A DNA stretch of 64,000 bases from Glandiceps talaboti (GCF_964340395.1 NC_135567.1:10527984-10591983), one strand, 5' to 3'. Shown: positions 12,601 to 27,600, counted from the stretch's first letter. Notes: a model not told the origin generated them from the letters alone. Made by a program: numbers and translations.

Positions 12601-15600
12601 AGTCAACCTTCTTGTTCTACTTTGACCCTCTAGCATGAGGTAAAATGCTATTACAGGTACTGAGAATAAGTCGACCTTCTTGTTCTATTTTGACCCCCTA
12701 GCATGAGATAAAATGCTATTACAGGTACTGAGAATAAGTCAACCTTCTTGTTCTATTTTGACCCTCTAGCATGAGGTAAAATGCTATTACAGGTACTGAG
12801 AATAAGTCAACCTTCTTGTTTTATTTTGACCCTCTAGCATGAGATAAGATGATATTGCTGCAGGTACTGAGAATAAGTCAACCTTCTTGTTCTATTTTGA
12901 CCCTCTAGCATGAGATAAGATGATATTGCTGCAGGTACTGAGAATAAGTCAACCTTCTTGTTTTATTTTGACCCTCTAGCATGAGATAAGATGATATTGC
13001 TGCAGGTACTGAGAATAAGTCAACCTTCTTGTTCTACTTTGACCCTCTAGTATGAGATAAAATGATATTGCTGCAGGTACTGAGAATAAGTCAACCTTCT
13101 TGTTCTACTTTGACCCTCTAGTATGAGATAAGATGATATTGCTGCAGGTACTGAGAATAAGTCAACCTTCTTGTTTTATTTTGACCCTCTATGAGATAAG
13201 ATGATATTGCTGCAGGTACTGAGAATAAGTCAACCTTCTTGTTTTATTTTGACCCTCTATGAGATAAGATGATATTGCTGCAGGTACTGAGAATAAGTCA
13301 ACCTTCTTGTTTTATTTTGACCCTCTATGAGATAAGATGATATTGCTGCAGGTACTGAGAATAAGTCAACCTTCTTGTTTTATTTTGACCCTCTATGAGA
13401 TAAGATGATATTGCTGCAGGTACTGAGAATAAGTCAACCTTCTTGTTTTATTTTGACCCTCTATGAGATAAGATGATATTGCTGCAGGTACTGAGAATAA
13501 GTCAACCTTCTTGTTTTATTTTGACCCTCTATGAGATAAGATGATATTGCTGCAGGTACTGAGAATAAGTCAACCTTCTTGTTTTATTTTGACCCTCTAT
13601 GAGATAAGATGATATTGCTGCAGGTACTGAGAATAAGTCAACCTTCTTGTTTTATTTTGACCCTCTATGAGATAAGATGATATTGCTGCAGGTACTGACA
13701 GGCTCCAATCTTACCTACATGTAATGTCAATTTCAGTACACAATAGCTCGTTAATAAGAGTGTATATTTGTTGACATGTAATGGTTGCCATAGAGATAAT
13801 TGGACTGTCTAATCAGTTTAATTGGTAATTTATCTCAGATAATAAAACAATTATTTAATAGCTTTTTAAATCTGTCTACTCATGGAAGTCTTCTCAATGG
13901 TCCACAATACTTGTTAATAATAGAGGAAATTGCCATGTGTTCCAGTCAGTGGTACATCAAGCCCGGGGGTGGGGTATTCCGGCTTTAATATACCCCTGGT
14001 GTGTATATTGATATATGCTGCCCTTTGGGTTGGGTTTTTTTTTGCCCTTTTGGTCTAAAATGGATACTGTATTTTTTGAGATAAGGAATCTAAAATGGGG
14101 TCTACTTTACACAATTTTCAATTTTTGTTTGGTCTAAAATGGGGTCCTGGAAGGAACCACATGATAAATTCTCTACGAGTTCGAAATTTCTGGGCCCTCA
14201 AAATTTCCTCCAGCTAATTCACTAGTTGACATTTTGATGTATTTTGGTCTACAATGGGTCTTCTGAAAACTTGAATGATTTTAAATGGGGTAAGTTGGGG
14301 TGGGGGTGGGGGTACACTGCATCACATCACACAGGGACATGTATTACAGCTAAAATGATGTAGGTTTGGTGTTTCACTCATGGGATATTACAGCTAAAAT
14401 GATGTAGGCTTGGTGTTTCACTCATGGGACATTACAGCTAAAATGGTGTAGGCATGGTGTTTCACTCATGGGACATTACAGCTAAAATGATGTAGGCTTG
14501 GTGTTTCACTCATGGGACATTACAGCTAAAATGATGTAGGCTTGGTGTTTCACTCATGGGACATTACAGCTAAAATGATGTAGGCTTGGTGTTTCACTCA
14601 TGGGACATTACAGCTAAAATGATGTAGGCTTGGTGTTTCACTCATGGGACATTACAGCTAAAATGATGTAAGCTTGGTGTTTTACTCATGGGACATTACA
14701 GTTAAACTGATGTAGGCTTGGTGTTTCACTCATGGGACATTACAGCTAAAATGATGTAGGCTTGGTGTTTCACTCATGGGACATTACAGCTAAAATGGTG
14801 TAGGCTTGGTGTTTCACTCATGGGACATTACAGCTAAAATGATGTAGGCTTGGTGTTTCACTCATGGGACATTACAGCTAAAATGATGTTGGCTTGGTGT
14901 TTTACTCATTGGACATTACAGCTAAAATGGTGTAGGCTTGGTGTTTCACTCATGGGACATTACAGCTAAAATGATGTAGGCTTGGTGTTTCACTCATGGG
15001 ACATTACAGCTAAAATGATGTAGACTTGGTGTTTCACTCATGGGACATTACGCTTTTGACACAAAAATAGACATTTTTCAACTCTAGACTAACAATATCA
15101 GAAACACAATAAACACAGTAGGACATAGGAGGGTCCTTTGCCCCATCATATTGAACAGTTTACGGCAGAGCATGTACGATACATTCCATTGAGAGTTTGA
15201 ATGAAATACTGTAACAGTATATCTGGAAATTTTTGTTGAAGACTTATTTTTGCTAATTTCACAGGAATTCAAAAATAATGCAATAATAAGTAGTGACTAA
15301 AATGCCTTCTTGTACATGAACACAATGTACCAGTCTGGTAATTGATAATATTAGTAAAAATTAGTCTTTGAGAAGTACATGTACTATGTTGGTAAAGCCC
15401 CCCAAAAATCGCAAAAATTTGTAGTAGCAAAATTTGCCAAAAATATCTAGGTTTTGCAGTATATCGTAAGTGCTGTAAACAGAATATGCATATATATGTG
15501 AGTAGAAAGAAATGCATTTGGAACTTATAAATCAGCCCGTATAAATATAAATAGATGTAAAATCCGACGTTTCGAATAAATATTCTTTTTCAAAGGAAAT

Positions 15601-18600
15601 ATTGGCGAGATACAGAAATGTTAGGTTAACACCTGAACATATCTGAATGTTATAATGTATGTGTGAGTAGATATTTTCATTTGATACTATAAAGCCAGAG
15701 TTCATGAACATTTATTCTCAAGACTTTTACCATATTTTATTACTTATCAAGCAAAAAAAGTCAATTATTTCTCCGTTCTTTAGTGTTTGACGGATGTGTT
15801 ATTACTCAATTAATTTGAAATGATAATTAAAGTTTGTAAACAGCGGAAATGAAAATTTAACTCCATGGTAATTGATATCTCTACTGTCAGGTTGGGACAT
15901 AGTGTCTAATTAACAGGTTAATCAAGTAAGGCCCTAGATGGTTAATACACTTTTACTGGTTAGTTCAGGCCCTAGATGATTAATACAGTTTATTTTATGA
16001 ATGGAGGCCCTAGATGGTTAATACACTTTACTGGTTCAGGCCCTAGATGGTTAATACAGTTTATTTAAAGAATGAAGGCCCAAGATGGTTAATTCATTTT
16101 ACTGAAAGAATTAATGAAGTTTGTTATTGTACATACAATAACAAACATTTTTACACATTTTTTGTTTTTTTGCAATGTATTGAGTTACAAACACAGACTT
16201 AGTCAGTGTTGTTTCACATCGATTTTTCAAGTAGGAAGCCATGATAAAATTGTTTTATAAATTAAAAATCCAAAATAAATAACAAATCCTCATCTACCTA
16301 CCTATTCTAAAATTGAGTGTAATCGGAACCACACATTTTTTTTTATTAGGCCTTAGTTTCAATGTAAAATGTAAAATAAAAACCTTGTAGAAAACATGTC
16401 GTGCACACAATACAAATCACAAAATGCAGAAAACACGACAATTTTTTTGTAATATGTCAAAGTGATTAAAAATTAGGTTTTTTTTATGAACCACCACATG
16501 GAAAGTTAAGTGATCATTTCTTACGGTGTGTGACAGGAAATTGCACATGTATGTAATATAATGCAATGTCGTAACCTCTAGAGGCTTTGTTCATTCACTG
16601 TGTATTGTAGTAGAACATTAAGAACAGAAACTGTAACCAGATTGGAAAATTGAAATATGAAAATTGAAATATGAAAATTGAAATATGAAGTAAATTGAAA
16701 TATGGAGTAAACAAGGTTATTTGTAATGAGCAGAATGTAATTCATTATTCAGGGCTCAAAATTAACAGTAGTCCCATGTCCACAGACTACCAATGGCTCG
16801 AAATTAATAGTAGTCCTGTGTCCACAGACAGGGTTCGCACGGTCCTGGAAAACCCTGGAAAACCCTGGAATTTCAAACCCTCCCTGGAAAACCCTGGAAA
16901 ACCCTGGAAAAATGCGCCCTACCCCTGGAAAACCCTGGTAATGTCCGTGCTCGAGCCACCCATTCATATGATTCTGAATCTCATAAATGTGAAATCGCGA
17001 AAATATTTTCAAAGTCTTTCGCCACGCTGGGTGATGAATCAAAATTCACGCCGATTGAACCCAGACAGTCAAGCGATCGTTCCACGAGACACTTTGCCCC
17101 ACAGACCGTGCGTATTAGTTGAATGGGCGCCGCAGTGTTTCTTTCGATCTTGCATATATTGCTACTCCGTACATCTCCCAGTCGTCATTTCAGGGACATG
17201 ATATTGTAACAGTCCCGGCCGGGGTAACATGTACAGTAGGTCTGTTAACAAGATTATCGTAACACTGTAGCGAGTATCAAAGCATCATCAACCTCGATTA
17301 GAAATTGTTACAAGTTCGGCGCACGAGTCGACTGATACTACAAGCTAGGGTTAGGGCCTAGGGAAGTGCAGTTGAATTTCCGGGTTGTGGAAGTACGGTT
17401 GTGACTTTTATTTTGTCGATAAATGGGTATTTGTGTTACATGTTCTGAAAGAATAAACTACTGTTTTATGTTGTCGCCGGTACAGTAACATTCGTCAATG
17501 GTCAAGTTGAGTTGAAATCGCGATGTTCCGCAACTCGTGGCATCAGTACATAAACATCGAGACGCAAGCGATGAATGTATTCAGTTATTCATAGCTCGAA
17601 ATTTCGTTACGTAAATGACGTTTTTATTCAAAATTTTGAAGAAAAAAATTATTTTAGGCGGCTTATAAATCTAGTTACATCAAACCAAACAATAATGAGG
17701 ACAAACTTTAGTTTTTGATTTATTTTTCTGGATATGTCTGAATTAGACTGACGAATGCTGTGACTCAATCTTACACGATCAATGCACTAGCTTGACGAAA
17801 CGGCTACTTAGGGACAGAGGTTTCTCCGTTAATCTTAGCGTGTAAACGTGGTTTTGAAACCAATATCTTGCATAGTGTCGATTGCCTTTAAAATGTTTTG
17901 TGACATATTATGGGAACTGTTGCTGATTTTTCTCGTCCACATCAGACAATTAGGTGTCATTCAAAAAATATACTTTAGTGTCAACACCCCTGGAAAATGG
18001 CCAAAATCAATATGAATACCCCTGGAAAACTGATGAAAAACCCCTGGAAAGTCCTGGAATTTTGTTTTGCTTTGAGTGTACGAACCCTGACAGACTACCA
18101 GTTCTTGTCACGGGGGCTACCATAATTTGCAGCTGGTAGCACACTCAAGAATATAGGACTATTGGTCACAATCCTTGGACTACCATTTTTTGAAACCAGT
18201 AGCCCACTAGGACTACCAAAGAAAAATGTTAATTTCAAACCCTGGATATGATAATAAAGTGAATTTATAATGCGCCTGTTCTCTGAAGAGCTCCTGCCGC
18301 AGATACAGGATTTTGAGATTAAAGAGAGAAGACTGTTTTCATCAAATGTTGAGATTTATTAATAATGTTGAAAAAAAGACACAGGTGGTGAGAACTACTG
18401 CGTATTGAAAGAGATACTCAATATGTTATCATACATACGCTAAGATTCCATTTCCTACTAGATATTATGTACAACACACATGAAAATATTAATCCAAGCT
18501 TTGTCGTTTTATATGCTAAATGATGAAATTTCTTATCTAGCAGGTTTAGTCATTTGTACATGAAGCATAGCACAGACGTATTAGAACCCAAGATGATCAT

Positions 18601-21600
18601 TGTACATGTGCAAATACGAGAGATGTAGTTGTAATATAGTATAAAACATAAAACAGATTCGGAAATATTAACAGCGTTGTCGTTCATATTAAATGATGAG
18701 ATTTCTTATCGTACAGGTTTAGTCATTTGTACATGAGGCATAGCAGAGACATATTAGAACCCAAGATGATCATTGTACATGTGCAAATACGAGAGATGTA
18801 GTTGTAACTTAGTGTAAAACATAAAACAGATTCAGAAATATTAACAGCGTTGTCGTTCATATTAAATGATGAGAGATCTAATCCTACAAGATTTTGTAAT
18901 TGGTACACTGGGCATAGGACAGCTGACGTATAAAAAAGCCACAAACCTCAGTTTATACATATTTGGGCGAAGTTTTTGCTACATATTTAAAAGGTACTCA
19001 AAAGGTACTCATATCGCAGTATTGTACTTTATACTGAAGCACACATAACCACAAATTGCAATTGACGATAAAAATTGTGATCAGCACCTTTCAAGTGACT
19101 GAACTCAAACCAGATATCAAGATATATATTGCACAGTAACTCATAAACAATCTGATGACGTAATTTATTTTACGTATCAAAAAATGTTGAGGAAATCCCT
19201 ACTATGCAATTAACTGTTCTAACAATGCCAGAAGACAATTGTAATGTTATAGAAAACATGCATAGACATTAGCAATATACGGGAATGTGGTTTTATTTAA
19301 GTATTTTAACTTAAAATTTAAAAAACATAAAAAAGAGAATAAAGTTGTGCCACTTAACCCAAGATGATCATACATGTGTGCAAAGAGATGAGAGATGTTG
19401 TCGTAATGTACTATAAAACATAAAACAGATTTGAAAATAGTAAATTGGCCATATAGCTGAAGATTGGGTATTTATTTTGGATTTTTAAGTTATAAAACAA
19501 TTTATCACGATGGTTTTTCTACTTGAAAAATCTGTTTGTACCTTGCTTTCTCTATAGTAAGAAGAACACTGATCAATTTTCATTCATATGACCACTTTTA
19601 TTTTTAGCATATGTCAAACATTTAAATACAGTGTAGGTAAATTGACAGTATCATCGTCTATTATCATTTCCACCTAGTAATGATAATATTACGTACTGTT
19701 AGGCATGCTTGTATCCATGACGACAATAGTCCATCTGTTACCATGTAAACAGCAATTTATTTTCATCTAGTGAACATGGTATATTTAGATGTTATTCTCC
19801 AATATTTTTCTTCATTCAGCGAGGGAAAATATGAGTGACCTAAGGGGCCCTTATCACTACGAGCCACTAGGTGAGCAGTGACAACCCTTAGGTCATGAGT
19901 ATTTTCCAGCTGAATGAAGAAAATATTTGGGAATAAAAATCATTATACCATTGGCAGTAATATAACAAAAAATCGGCAACTTACCTTGAGCGTTTTGGCT
20001 CATACTTGTAATTCAAACACAGCAGATCCAGTGATGTAGCCACACATTACCATGGCAAAGACAGTAGCTTAGAGGGCATACTGAACCCACCACATAGTAA
20101 GAGATAGGGGAACACCAAATTCTAGTGCGTCACTAGAAATTGTGTGTGTTAGTGGCACATCAAATTGGCTTAGAGGGCACACTGACCACATAGTAAGAGA
20201 TAGGGGAATACCAAATGTTGGTGCGTCACTAGAAATTGTGTGTGTCAGTGGTACGTCAAATTGGCTAAGAAGGCACACTGGACCCACCACATAGTAAGAG
20301 ATAGGGGAACACCAAATTTTGGTGCGTCACTAGAATTTGTGTGCGTCAGTGGTGCATCAAATTGGCTTAGAGGGCACACTGACCACATAGTAAGAGATAG
20401 GGGAACACCAAATTTTGGTGCGTCACTAGAATTTGTGTGTGTCAGTGGCACGTCAAATTCGCTTAGAGGGCACACTAGACCCACCACATGGTAAGAGATA
20501 GGGGAACACCAAATTTTGGTGCATCACTAGAAATTGTGTGCATCAGCGGCGCATCAAATTGGCTAAGAGGGTACAATCACCACATAGTAGAGATAGGGGA
20601 ACACCAAAATTTGGTGCATCACTAGAAATTGTGTGTGTCAGTGGCGCATCAAATTGGCTAAGAGGGCACACTGGTGCTAATAACAAAGGAGATTTGTAAG
20701 GCACCTATAGTAATAGTAATCTCTGTAAGCAACCTCTAGAGGCAAAGAAGTAAATGGGTAAAAGTACTGTATGACAAAGAGAAAGAGTGGAGTCATAGAC
20801 ACTGGATACTAGGTGATTGAAGAAGGCTGAGACTAATGTTTAAACAGATTCATGTACGTCTCAAGAGAGAGCAACGGAAGGATGTTAGAGACTTGGAGTG
20901 ACAGCGATTGAAAGGAAGTTTGTTCCATGATGTACGGCTGATGTGAGAGATAGATTGCTGGGCAACGGTCTTTGTCGATACCCTTGGAACACAAAGAGGA
21001 CGAGAATGAGAGGAGTGGAAATTGTAACAGTTACAATGTTAGTTAGTTTTTTGTCCAGCCAGGCAAGATTTTATTTCCGGTTTTATTATTTTTGTTGTAG
21101 GTGTTTTAGATTCTTTATGTGTAGATCTTAAATATAAATCCAACAAAATTCCACATTCCTGTCATCTCATGTTTCTTTACATAAGGGTTGTCGGTGGCCA
21201 AGTGGTTAAACCACTTGCACTTGCCACTGCGGTCGGGGTTTGAACCCCGTTCAGGGTTCGAATAAATTTACCATGCTGTAAGTAAGAAGAGTGTCGTTCA
21301 GTTTGACTCTACCGAACAACGCAGGTTTTCCCCAGTTCTCCGGTTTCCTCCTGCATTAACACTGAACCCATGAGGGATGGCCCTCACTGGACTTCTTGGG
21401 AGACAAGTGTTTAAATGCTTAAAGAACTATCCAGTATAAATAAAGATTATTATTATTATTATTTGCAATATGAGTTATAATTGAGGTTACATAATATAAA
21501 TTACGTTAATTTTCATACCAATTATGTTACAAAAAAATGTAATTAAGTACAAAATTGGTGATTAATGATTTATGTACTATTATTAGTATTAATTGATCGA

Positions 21601-24600
21601 ATTGAAATTGATCAATAATAGAAATGATATAACAGAACCCTTGAATGTGTGAGTGCAAGTGTGGCGTACTTGGGGTATTTGCATGAGTACTTGCAGTATT
21701 CTCTACGCCTGTACTTTCATGAGCGTAGTGAGTGAAAGTGCAGCAGAAAACACTGCAAGCACGAGTGCAAATACCTCTGAATACCCACACTTGAACTCAC
21801 ATGGCATGGGTTTCTGTAATTATTACATAATGTTTATCTGAAATGGCAAATTTCCAAAAAAAATCATACAGTGCGATCACACGATTTTGTGTGTAGCGAA
21901 CAATGGAGTCTTCAACTTCATATCATTTGCATGCAGGTATGCGATAATGTTTTCAGTATTGCACTGCGGTGAAAATATCATTAGTATGTGCATACACTAG
22001 TGCAATGTAATCTCTGGTACATCATGTAATTATTGAAGTAACTGTTTGGTTAACATAATTGGTATGAAAATCCACGTAATTTATCTATTTATTTATTATA
22101 ATATTAACAAGTAGTAAAATTGATTAAATAACACAATTTCACTGTAATATTAATTAAGATATGGGCATATCCAGAACCTGGGCTGGGTGAGTCTTGGGCT
22201 GGCCTGTTGGACTGGACTATAGGGAACTTGCAAACCCACCATGTTGAATGTTGCATCATGGGAAATATGATAACAAATGCTAATCAATTAGTATTATGAA
22301 CAATATTGATACATTGTTTGTAACCACAAATAATCAATTCATAGTCACCCTGACCATTGTGAGAGGTTTATTTTATCAGTAGCTCCAGATTAGGTATTAC
22401 GATAACCACAGATAATCCCATAGTCCTTTGTATCTGAGCATGCTCAGTGTGGATTGCAAGTTCCCTATTGGCTTGGACTGTTGGACTGGGCTGTTGGGTA
22501 GGTGACTGTGCTAGACCATTGGGCTGGGCATAACACAGAACATTGTATACCACTATCAGACTAACCATGCTCATTTTTTTGTAAGCGAAAATTTAGTAAT
22601 TGTTTCAGAAGTTTTTTTGTGACTCAGAGGAGAAATTTTCATTTGGTAACGATGATCCCAAAAGTTACAGACTTTCATTCTCACGTACGATGGACTTATA
22701 TATGTAAAAGTTTACACCGACTTTCTCGTCAGTAGTGTGAGAGCGGTGTTCACCTCTGACCATGCTGATAAAACGACATGACATTTCGTAATACAGAATT
22801 AAAATTCTCCGATCAGTATATATACAATTATAAAATAAGACTAGTTAGCAATTTATAACACCAGAGTAGAATTATTTGAGTATTTCGCAAATAGTTTAAG
22901 CAAACACTGCAATGTTAATATACCCACCGTAGTACAAATAAAAAACTGCAAATTTTTTGTTTGTTTATGTACAGTGTACATTTACACAGAAGGGAAATAT
23001 ATCACCATGGTAATACCTGCACAAGGACTGTGTTTGACTTGTTGACAGTTTGATAGATGTGTTACCAAGGTAACAAAGAGATGTTGATGAACTATGTTGG
23101 TGTGTCAGGTGTGATTTCGGAAAAGCCATCATTTTTAAGCTGATCATATTACCATATCTTGTTACCTAGCAACCAGCAGACAAGATTAAAGTATTTTTAT
23201 CACCAGCTAAAAAGTATACATTCTACAGTATACAGCTCTAGTGTCACTGATTAACAAAAAGAGTGACATTTCTAATTTGAAACAAAGTGGACCCAGAAAA
23301 TTACTTTTTCGATCAAGCTAACGTGGTCATACATTTGTGGTTACCATGGCTATGCACGGAAGACTCCCTGGAGTGTGAGAGAACATCATCGACATCAACA
23401 AAAAAAGTGTACGATGAAAATTGAGTAGAGTAACACTTATCCTATGACAAATTGAATAAAAAAAAGCAAGTTTCAGATCTGTCCTTTGTGTATGAAGTAG
23501 TTTTATACATCGGTGGTGACCACAGCTGTGCACCATTGATATCAATAACAACAACAAAATCAAATCTTAATAGTATACCATAGTGCAATTGAAATGAAGT
23601 AGCATAACACTTATTTTATGAATTAAAATTAATATAAAAAAAACAAGTTTCAGATTTGGCCTGTGTGTACAAGGTAATTGCACGTTGGTTGTAACCACTT
23701 GTATGGAGCAGAGACTTCCACCACTGAGATCAATGACAAAAAAATCTGGCCTGTGTGTACATGTATAGCAGTAAGTTATACGTTGGTTATGACCACATCT
23801 GTGCATCAGATACTCCTAGAGAGTGTAAGCACCATTGACATCAACAACAAAAAAGCTCTGAAATGATAATTAAGCAGAATAACACTTGTTGTATGAAAAA
23901 AATGACTCAAAAACAAGTTTCAGTGTGGTCTGTGCATACGAGATACGTCCACATTGGTTTTTAGCCATGATTGTGTGCACCAGCAACTCTGTAGTATTTA
24001 TAATGATTTAAAGTGATTGCCACAGTTATACATTAACCATGGCAACACAGGGAAGAAAGCCTCAAAGGCTCATATAGTGTTCATGTACTGGTCCAGTCTA
24101 ATTTTAAAGTCTACAACCATTTGGCTTGGATGATGTGCTCTGGTAAATTGCTCCAATGAAATAGGATTCGCTGAAAGAAAAAATATTTTCTGATAATGTT
24201 CACACATACATGTGTACATGTACATGTGTACATCACTATTATTAAGAATAAGTTACTTATGAAAGCTGGTTTTGTACTCGTTTGCATACAAAGGGATCAC
24301 CAGATATCACATAATCTGTATACAGATGCAGATTATGTTTTGTCCTGTTCCTAAAAAAACCTTCTGAAATATGTTCTATAAAATACTACTTGTCTGCACA
24401 TACATTAAACCTACCAGTATAATATACAATCTAATAGTCAGCATGTACAATGCACATACAGAATACACACTACTCACTGAGGATTTAAACACATAAAATA
24501 TAATCTAGCATCTGTCCTATCTCCTCAAACGCCCTCTAGTGGTTAACATGGCATCTGAGTTAGACGTTCCATAAAGGAGGACGCTCATGAATATTCATAG

Positions 24601-27600
24601 AAATGAAAGTCCAGTGGGTTAGAACAGTTGTCATGACTTCAAGGAATGTCCAATGCACACCATGTTGAATTCTATTAATTTCAGCAACAATAGTATTAAA
24701 GATAGATTACAAACAAAGTCAAGATGATTGTTGACAGTCGAAATGTCACATTCAGATCTGACCTGACCATATAACTGTATAATTCAGTCACACAGTTAGT
24801 CAGAACATTATTTCACATCAAAGACATCCACTGAACTTTTAACCAGCAATTTTATAAGTCATTTGTGCGCTTTCTTTTGAGACATTTTATTGGTGGGATT
24901 TTCTTTCAGTGTTTTCGTAGCTGCTATATTATTTTTCATTTTTAGTTGTTAGTTTATTGTACAAAGCACTGAGACATAGTGTAGTGCATGCAGGGGAGAA
25001 CAAATCCACTGGTCCTGGGTCTGGGACTAGCAATTTTTTTTTGGGGGGGGGACCACACAAATTTTACTTTGTCCGGACCAGTATCTTACTGTTAATAACT
25101 ATGTTAAAAAATCGTCTGAATATGCAGATTCATAGGCAAGATTTAATGTTTCACATTAGTGGGACCTTGGACCACTAATTCTTTCAGCAGGGCCATTGAA
25201 TTTTTTACGGCACTGGTCCGGGGACCACCAGTTCACAAAATGATTTGTTCACCCCTGGCATTTCTTTAAGAATTAAAATAATGATACAACTGTTGACATC
25301 AGACCATGGACAAATTTTTGCATTCTTTTCATTATCTTTCAGACTTATTGCCACCACACACTTTGAGCCGACGTCGGCAAGGAAGGCGTTCCCATGTTTT
25401 GATGAACCTGCTATGAAGGCAAACTTTACAATGACTATGATCAGAGACAAAGACCACATCACACTGTTTAATATGCCACTGACGTCATCAGAACCATATG
25501 AAGATACAGACCTGATGATGGATAAGTTTGATACTACGGTTAAAATGAGTACTTACTTAGTCGCATTTATTGTGTGTGATTTTGATTATAAAGAAAGCAT
25601 CACCAGTTCTGGTGTAAAGGTGAGTTGGATGGCTTTATCTAAGGTTACAAAAAACATTACTTATAACAAGTTTAAAGATATAGTGCCTCATCAGAAATAT
25701 TCGGCCTAATTTTTCCCTTTCCAAAACTGTTTTTCATTTTGTGGTTTGACATATAATTATCGAAATATCTTAGTAATTATGCACTCAGGTGCTAATTTGA
25801 AAGTTTTAGTGTAGCAGATTTTATCACTATTTATCGACATTGATCACATTGTTCATGAAGAAGTTGGAAAATAAATTGCCAGGCTCTGATTAAACCGCCA
25901 TGTCACCAACTTTATGCACAAACAATGTAAAGTGAGTATTGCAACCCCCCCCCCCCCCCCCAAAAAAAAATAAATAAATAAAAAAATAATAATGATAATA
26001 AAACAAAAAAAAACAAAAAACAACAACAACAACAACAAACCAACATAAAAACAAAAACATAAAAACTACTTGTGAATTTGCTTTCAGTTTTAGTCATATG
26101 AAACTTTTAAAAGTATTTGTTCATCTCTGTGATTGTGTTTGTAGGTTCGAGTGTATGCACCCCATGAGCAGATCAGTGAGGCAATATTTTCAGCCGAGGC
26201 TGGTGCCAATGTACTGTCACACTATGAAGAATTCTTCAATGTCCGATACCCCCTACCAAAACAAGGTAGGTACTTCTTCAATGTTCCATACCCTCTACCG
26301 AAACAAGGTAAGTACTTCTTAAATATTCCATACCCTCTACCAAAACAAGGTAAGTACTTCTTCAATGTTCCATACCCTCTACTGAAACAAGGTAAGTACT
26401 TCTTCAATGTTCCATATCCTCTACCAAAACAATGTAAGTACTTCTTCAATGTTCCATACCCTCTACCAAAATAAGGTAAGTACTTCTTCAATGTTCCATA
26501 CCCCTACCAAAACAAGGTAATAACTACTTCAATGTTCCATACCCTCTACCAAAACAATGTAAGTACTTCTTCAATGTTCCATACCCTCTACCAAAACAAT
26601 GTAAGTACTTCTTAAATATTCCATACCCTCTACCAAAACAAGGTAAGTACTTCTTCAATGTTCCATACCCCCTACCAAAACAAGGTAAGTACTTCTTCAA
26701 TGTTCCATACCCCTACCAAAACAAGGTAATAACTTCTTCAATGTTCCATACCCCCTACCAAAACAATGTAAGTACTTCTTCAATGTTCCATACCCTCTAC
26801 CAAAACAATGTAAGTACTTCTTCAGTGTTCCATACCCTCTACCAAAACAATGTAAGTACTTCTTCAATGTTCCTATCCCTCTACCATAACAATGTAAGTA
26901 CTTCTTCAATGTTCCATACCCTCTACCAAAATAAGGTAAGTACTTCTTCAATGTTCCATACCCCTACCAAAACAAGGTAATAACTACTTCAATGTTCCAT
27001 ACCCTCTACCAAAACAATGTAAGTACTTCTTCAATGTTCCATACCCTCTACCAAAACAATGTAAGTACTTCTTAAATATTCCATACCCTCTACCAAAACA
27101 AGGTAAGTACTTCTTCAATGTTCCATACCCCCTACCAAAACAAGGTAAGTACTTCTTCAATGTTCCATACCCCTACCAAAACAAGGTAATAACTTCTTCA
27201 ATGTTCCATACCCCCTACCAAAACAATGTAAGTACTTCTTCAATGTTCCATACCCTCTACCAAAACAATGTAAGTACTTCTTCAGTGTTCCATACCCTCT
27301 ACCAAAACAATGTAAGTACTTCTTCAATGTTCCAATCCCTCTACCATAACAATGTAAGTACTTCTTCAATGTCCCATACCCCCTACCAAAACAAGGTAAT
27401 AACTTCTTAAATATTCCATACCCCAACCAAAACAAGGTACATACTTCTTCAATGTTCCATACCCCCCCCCCCCCCATCCCGCTTACCAAAACAAGGTACG
27501 TACGTCTTCAAAGTTACATATAATTCTGATTTGTTATTTTTGTCTTCTAGATATGGTGGCTATACCTGATTTTTCAGCTGGTGCTATGGAGAATTGGGGT

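Larger units (their letters stand above)
687..25342 (+). other. Gene 1 intron 1, 24.7 kb, repeat-rich
   Basis: The exon 1 donor (phase 2) joins the exon 2 acceptor at 25341-25342 to read ...[13 protein letters not shown], continuous in family alignments, so no exon is missing. Individual repeats are listed separately. Stretches where I see only AT-rich DNA without a gene: about 760-1250, 3060-3640, 4075-4735, 9070-9510, 9650-10030, 11090-11690, 22470-23300 and 24000-24990. Confidence 0.85.

Noticed and set aside
4735-15052. CRISPR-like direct repeat arrays
   Set aside because: Units abut without variable spacers, the genome is eukaryotic and there are no cas genes. They are minisatellites.
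16829-18089. hAT assignment of element F
   Set aside because: Its ends resemble hAT, but only a 5-bp flanking duplication (ACAGA) is visible against the expected 8, so superfamily is left open.
21187-21260. Functional tRNA gene
   Set aside because: A- and B-box-like segments are present, but the 3' half does not form an acceptor stem and a SINE body with an ATT tail follows.
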